DNA from: Pseudomonadota bacterium
GTDB taxonomy: Bacteria > Pseudomonadota > Gammaproteobacteria > Burkholderiales > Burkholderiaceae_C
DNA length: 64,000 nt
Direction of reading: 5' to 3'
Assembly: GCA_021819435.1 (NCBI GenBank)
Contig: JAKARB010000004.1
Coordinates: forward strand, 1-64,000
Shown here: positions 60,384-64,000 of the stretch, piece by piece
How the letters are laid out: each line of letters begins with the position of its first letter
Position numbering within the stretch: the stretch's first letter is position 1
Program-made: the position numbers and the translations under genes
Notes under the pieces: generated by a model
Seen by the model: only the letters and a program-made list of their open reading frames with translations
What the model was told of the DNA's origin: nothing
Databases searched by the model: none

Positions 60384-60940
60384 AAGCCAACTCGCCACCC
60401 GCATCGGCCCTGTTGCCAGCGGCCCAGTTCGCCCAAGCCTGCGAAGCCTTGCCGCTGGTCTCGATCGACCTGGTGCTGACCGACTCGGCCCAGCGGCTGC
60501 TGCTGGGCCTGCGCCGCAACGCACCTGCGCGCGATTGGTGGTTCACGCCGGGCGGCCGCATCCGCAAGAACGAGCCCTTGGCCGAGGCACGCCGCCGCAT
60601 CGCCGCCGAAGAGCTGGGGCTGCCCGATGCAGCCGTGCGCCGCGCCACGCTGATGGGTGCCTGGGATCACTTCTACCCCGACAGCGCCTTCGACGCGTCC
60701 ATCTCGACCCACTACGTGAACCTGGCCCTTTGGCTGCGGCTCACGGCTGATGAGGTGGCTGCTCTCACCCTGCCAGCAGGCGAAGGCGAGCAGCATGCGC
60801 AATGGCAATGGATGCCGCTGGCGCAAGCCGAGCAGGACGAAGGCGTGCACCCGCACGTGAGGGTGTATGCGGAGTGGGTGCGTGGCGAGCAGCGCCTGGG
60901 TGGCGGTTTGGCGGCGCCATCCGCGCATGAAGAAGCGTAA
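60380..60940 (+). CDS. gmm: GDP-mannose mannosyl hydrolase (Nudix)
   Basis: 186 aa. The Nudix box GGRIRKNEPLAEARRRIAAEELGL has the GX5E...EELG frame, but the REUXEE core reads RIAAEE, lacking the first Glu, as in GDP-mannose mannosyl hydrolases that attack the sugar and not the diphosphate. MGAWDHFYPDSAF and STHYVNLALWLRL match E. coli Gmm. It hydrolyses GDP-mannose/GDP-glucose to GDP and sugar. Start overlaps the LysR stop. No other GDP-sugar genes are nearby. Confidence 0.88.
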   Translation: MKANSPPASALLPAAQFAQACEALPLVSIDLVLTDSAQRLLLGLRRNAPARDWWFTPGGRIRKNEPLAEARRRIAAEELGLPDAAVRRATLMGAWDHFYPDSAFDASISTHYVNLALWLRLTADEVAALTLPAGEGEQHAQWQWMPLAQAEQDEGVHPHVRVYAEWVRGEQRLGGGLAAPSAHEEA

Positions 60941-61397
60941 AGCCCCCGACAGCGATGCCAGGGCGTGACGCCCCCGACGCCGCCTCATGACGCGCCCACG
61001 CATCACATTTCGCTTGTCACGCGCAAGGCCGCGCATCTACACTGCGCCCCGTGTTCATTTGAGCGAGGTTCCCTCCGTGGAATGCCCCCCTGGTCCCTGT
61101 CATGGTGAGGTCGAGATGACCTCAGGCTCCGCCGACTAGCGCTCGCTCATCCGTACGCAGGCCGGCCCCGTGCCTGATGCACCCTCTGGCGCCCCACACG
61201 GCCGCCCTCCCCCTGACAGCCCCTTGTCCGACGCTTCGCGTCGTCCCTTCCTGGATGCCATTCGGGCGGCCTGCACGGCCTGCGCTGAAAAAGGCTTCCT
61301 CGGCAGGTTCGCGCGAAGTTCGTCACACGCATGTCAACCCTGGCTGCGACGATGCATGTGATCGTGCGCGTCGCGGTCAGCCCTGGTCCGTCAGTTC
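60941..61397 (+). other. Gene-free 457-bp region with a candidate structured leader
   Basis: No convincing gene. A promoter TTGTCA (61014-61019), 18 bp, TACACT (61038-61043) would start RNA near 61050. Just beyond it lie TGAGCGAG (61060-61067) and its perfect complement CTCGCTCA (61142-61149), enclosing a hairpin TGAGGTC-GAGAT-GACCTCA (61106-61124) and other complementary bits. The leader runs about 350 nt to the permease ATG. It matches no riboswitch consensus I can recall. Confidence 0.5.
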
Positions 61398-63143
61398 ATG
61401 AAGTCCACCGCCCCCCAACTGGCCGTTGCAACGGTCCGCCCCTCGTTCACCCGCATCGACGGCATCGTCCTGCTCACGCTCTTTGGCTTGTTGTGGAGCG
61501 CGATGCACTTCGGCCACGGCATGTTGGTCGCATTCGACCCAAGCCAGGCCACCCCATTCGACTTCTCCATCGGCCAGATCCCGTATTACGCGGGCCGCAC
61601 CCTGCTGCGCATGTGGATCGCGTTCGCCTTCTCGCTGGCGTTCGCCATCGGCCTGGGCTTCCTCGCAGCCAAGAACCAAGTGGCCCGCGCCGTCATCCTG
61701 CCCGCGCTGGACGTGCTGCAATCCGTGCCTGTGCTGGGCTTCCTGTCGGCCACCGTCGCCGGTTTCATGGCCTTGTTCCCGGGCAGCCTGCTGGGCGTGG
61801 AATGCGCGGCCATCTTCGCCATCTTCACTGGCCAGGTCTGGAACATGGCCTTCGGCTTCTACCACTCCATGGTCACGGTGCCCACCGACATGCAGGAGGC
61901 CGCGTCGACCTACGGCCTGAGCCCCTGGCAGCGCTTTCGGACGGTGGAGCTGCCCGCCTCGACGCACAGCCTGATCTGGAATTCGATGATGTCCTTCGGC
62001 GGGGGCTGGTTCTTCGTGGCGCAAAGCGAAGCCATCAACGTCATGAACAAGGACATCAAGCTGCCGGGCCTGGGCGCCTACATGGCGGTGGCCATCGAAC
62101 GTGGCGACCACACCGCCGCGCTGCTCGCCGTGCTGGCCATGCTGGCGGTGATCCTCGCGAGCGACCAACTCGTGTGGCGGCCCCTGCTGGCCTGGGCGGA
62201 CAAGTTCAAGATCGAGCTCACCGAATCGCAGCACGCGCCAGCGTCGTGGGTCCACACGCTGCTGCAGGGCGCGCACGTCTTCACATGGCTGCGCGAGGCG
62301 CTGTGGGAGCCGCTGCTCGATCGCATCGAGCGCCTGCAGGCGCGCGTGGCGCCACGCCGCACGAACCATCATGCCCGCCAGATCAAGCACTGGCTCTGGC
62401 GAGCCGCAGGCATCGCCGCAGGCGCCTGGCTGGGCTATGAGGTCATCCGGGGCGCCCTGTCAGCGCTGGCCATCCTCCATGGCCGCCTGACGCTGCCCGA
62501 GCTGCTGCACGTGAGCTGGCTGGGCACGCTGACCATGCTGCGCGTGCTCGCCATGACGGTCATCGCCACCGCCATCTGGACGCCCGTGGGTGTGTGGATC
62601 GGGCTGAACCCTCGCGCCGCGCGCTTCGCGCAGCCCCTGGTGCAGATCGGCGCGTCCTTCCCCGTCAACATGACGTTTCCCATCGTGGTCGGCTTCTTCG
62701 TGGCCCACCACATCCCCATGAACTGGGGCAGCATCCTGCTGATCGCCATGGGCACGCAGTGGTACATCCTCTTCAACGTGATCGCCGGGGCCATGGCCAT
62801 CCCCAACGACCTCAAGGAAGCCGCGCGGGTGTACGGCCTGAAGCGATGGCAGCTTTGGCGCACCCTCATCCTGCCGGCCATCTTTCCGTTCTGGGTCACG
62901 GGTGCGTGCACCGCGGCCGGTGGTGCCTGGAACGCCAGCATCGTCGCCGAGGCCGCCGCGTGGGGCGACACCCGGCTCACGGCCGATGGCCTGGGTGCCC
63001 TGATCGCCGACGTCTCCCAACGAGGTGACACGCCCATGCTCATCCTGAGCATCGGGGTGATGTCGCTGTTCGTCGTCGCCATGAACAAGTTGGTGTGGCG
63101 CCGCCTGTATGGCTTCGCCGAACGCCGCTTCCGCCTGGACTGA
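61398..63143 (+). CDS. ABC transporter permease, duplicated NitT/TauT type
   Basis: 581 aa with two copies of the BPD permease domain in one chain. Each has its cytoplasmic EAA loop: EAASTYGLSPWQRFRTVELP (about 175-194) and EAARVYGLKRWQLWRTLILP (about 475-494). A cytoplasmic linker of about 80 residues joins them (about 270-340). So one gene supplies the whole membrane channel. The family is grouped with nitrate/sulfonate/bicarbonate-type importers; the ligand here is unknown and no binding-protein gene is in the window. Confidence 0.9.
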   Translation: MKSTAPQLAVATVRPSFTRIDGIVLLTLFGLLWSAMHFGHGMLVAFDPSQATPFDFSIGQIPYYAGRTLLRMWIAFAFSLAFAIGLGFLAAKNQVARAVILPALDVLQSVPVLGFLSATVAGFMALFPGSLLGVECAAIFAIFTGQVWNMAFGFYHSMVTVPTDMQEAASTYGLSPWQRFRTVELPASTHSLIWNSMMSFGGGWFFVAQSEAINVMNKDIKLPGLGAYMAVAIERGDHTAALLAVLAMLAVILASDQLVWRPLLAWADKFKIELTESQHAPASWVHTLLQGAHVFTWLREALWEPLLDRIERLQARVAPRRTNHHARQIKHWLWRAAGIAAGAWLGYEVIRGALSALAILHGRLTLPELLHVSWLGTLTMLRVLAMTVIATAIWTPVGVWIGLNPRAARFAQPLVQIGASFPVNMTFPIVVGFFVAHHIPMNWGSILLIAMGTQWYILFNVIAGAMAIPNDLKEAARVYGLKRWQLWRTLILPAIFPFWVTGACTAAGGAWNASIVAEAAAWGDTRLTADGLGALIADVSQRGDTPMLILSIGVMSLFVVAMNKLVWRRLYGFAERRFRLD

Positions 63144-63160
63144 CAACATAGGTGCCCGAC

Positions 63161-64000
63161 ATGAACATTCATCACATCCACCAAAGCACCCCTGCGACCG
63201 CGCCCGCGCCCATTGCCGAACTCCGCGCCGTCAGCAAGTCCTACGTCACCGGCGGCGGGCACGAGCTGAAGGTGCTCGACCAGATCGACCTGGCGGTCCA
63301 CGAAGGCGAGTTGCTGGCCCTGCTGGGCCAGTCCGGCTCGGGCAAGTCCACCATCCTGCGCTGCCTGACCGGCTTGGTGGAACCCACCTCGGGCCGGGTG
63401 CTCCACCATGGCGCGCCGCTGCACGGCATCAACGAAGACGCCTCGGTGGTGTTCCAGACCTTCGCGCTCTACCCCTGGTTGACGGTCGAACAGAACGTCG
63501 CCGTGGGCCTGATGTCCCGCCACGTCAGCCGCGAGGAACGAGAGCAGGCGGTCGACCGCGCCATCGACCTCATCGGCCTGGGCAATTACCACAAGGCCTA
63601 CCCGCGCGAGATTTCGGGCGGCATGCGCCAACGCGTCGGCATCGCCCGCGCCTTGGTGTCGAACCCGCGCATGCTGTGCCTCGACGAAGCCTTCAGCGCG
63701 CTCGATGTGTTGACGGCGGAGAACCTCAGGCAGGAGCTCGTCAGCCTGTGGCGCACGCCCGGTACCGGCTTGAGCTCCATCTTCATGGTGACGCACAACA
63801 TCGAAGAGGCGGTGGAGATGGCCACGCGCATCGTGGTGCTCTTTCCGCGCCCCGGCCGCGTGGGGCTGGTGCTCGACAACCCCCTGCCCTATCCGCGCGA
63901 CACCAAGAGCGCCGAGTTCCAGCGCCTGGTGAGCGTCATCCACGAATGCATCACCACCACCACCCTGCCAGACTTGCCGCCTGAAGTGCCCGTCGCGGGC
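63161..64000 (+). CDS. ABC transporter ATP-binding protein (NitT/TauT type), partial
   Basis: Starts at 63161 (MNIHHIHQSTPATAPAPIAE) and is open to the window end, at least 280 residues. Walker A GQSGSGKST, Q-loop VVFQTFALYPW, signature ISGGMRQRVGIARAL, Walker B MLCLDEAF, and a D-loop ALD. It energises the preceding permease, 17 bp upstream. Since the nucleotide-binding domain of about 250 residues is already finished, the continuing frame suggests a C-terminal extension as in related anion transporters. Confidence 0.92.
   Translation, partial: MNIHHIHQSTPATAPAPIAELRAVSKSYVTGGGHELKVLDQIDLAVHEGELLALLGQSGSGKSTILRCLTGLVEPTSGRVLHHGAPLHGINEDASVVFQTFALYPWLTVEQNVAVGLMSRHVSREEREQAVDRAIDLIGLGNYHKAYPREISGGMRQRVGIARALVSNPRMLCLDEAFSALDVLTAENLRQELVSLWRTPGTGLSSIFMVTHNIEEAVEMATRIVVLFPRPGRVGLVLDNPLPYPRDTKSAEFQRLVSVIHECITTTTLPDLPPEVPVAG

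Noticed and set aside
61050-61150. A TPP, cobalamin, guanidine or manganese riboswitch before the ABC permease
   Set aside because: None of the conserved strings of these riboswitches can be found; only the stems remain, so it is left as an unnamed candidate.

Overview
The window is GC-rich (roughly two thirds G+C by eye), densely coded chromosomal DNA of a betaproteobacterium, most likely order Burkholderiales and plausibly the Rubrivivax/Leptothrix/Aquabacterium group. This rests on product content and family resemblance (PEP-CTERM protein, cyanophycinase, PHB depolymerase, holC-pepA and lptFG arrangement, CysB, YggX) and is inference, not a search result. Most of it is ordinary core genome, with no prophage, CRISPR array or large island.

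Layout. 1-220: the end of an IS3-family element and a truncated neighbour. 258-2165: secreted cyanophycinase-like enzyme with a second, degenerate S51-like half. 2370-13728: tRNA-Ser, a branched-chain amino-acid binding protein, pepA-holC-orf divergent from lptF-lptG, cbiX, cysB, fimV, an enoyl-CoA hydratase and tRNA-Arg. 13761-16981: copper resistance (copA divergent from copZ-cueR) with two near-identical CueR operators. 17016-31585: hydrolase, AraC/Fsr-type MFS pair, tRNA-Pro, PHB depolymerase, hrpA, amidase, argA, yggX, polysaccharide deacetylase, GDSL hydrolase.

31586-42297 is the most interesting part. Two operons encode the circularly permuted ATP-grasp / alpha-E / transglutaminase family set, once as separate proteins (alpha-E, ATP-grasp) and once as a three-gene operon (transglutaminase, ATP-grasp-alpha-E fusion, transglutaminase-DUF2126). 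The family is predicted to make and trim amide-linked peptides, but its chemistry is essentially unknown. A PEP-CTERM protein gene sits between the operons. Each operon is preceded by a sequence with sigma-54 (-24/-12) geometry, which suggests nitrogen control of both.

42394-49826: an orphan CI/Cro-like switch, a MliC-META lipoprotein, a FabR/DesT-type regulator divergent from a ferredoxin reductase-desaturase pair, a 770-bp gene-free block full of nested inverted repeats, a thioesterase and pgl. 50004-60940: thiolase, two tiny genes behind a Fur-like box, a tetR-mfp-rnd efflux operon with a perfect palindrome over the tetR start, hydrolase, Cys-rich lipoprotein, TauE-like permease, LysR-gmm pair. 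60941-64000: a possible structured leader followed by a duplicated-permease ABC importer whose ATPase runs off the window.

No function here was tested by search. Assignments rest on motifs read from the translations, and start codons were re-chosen where a ribosome binding site or signal peptide argued for it.
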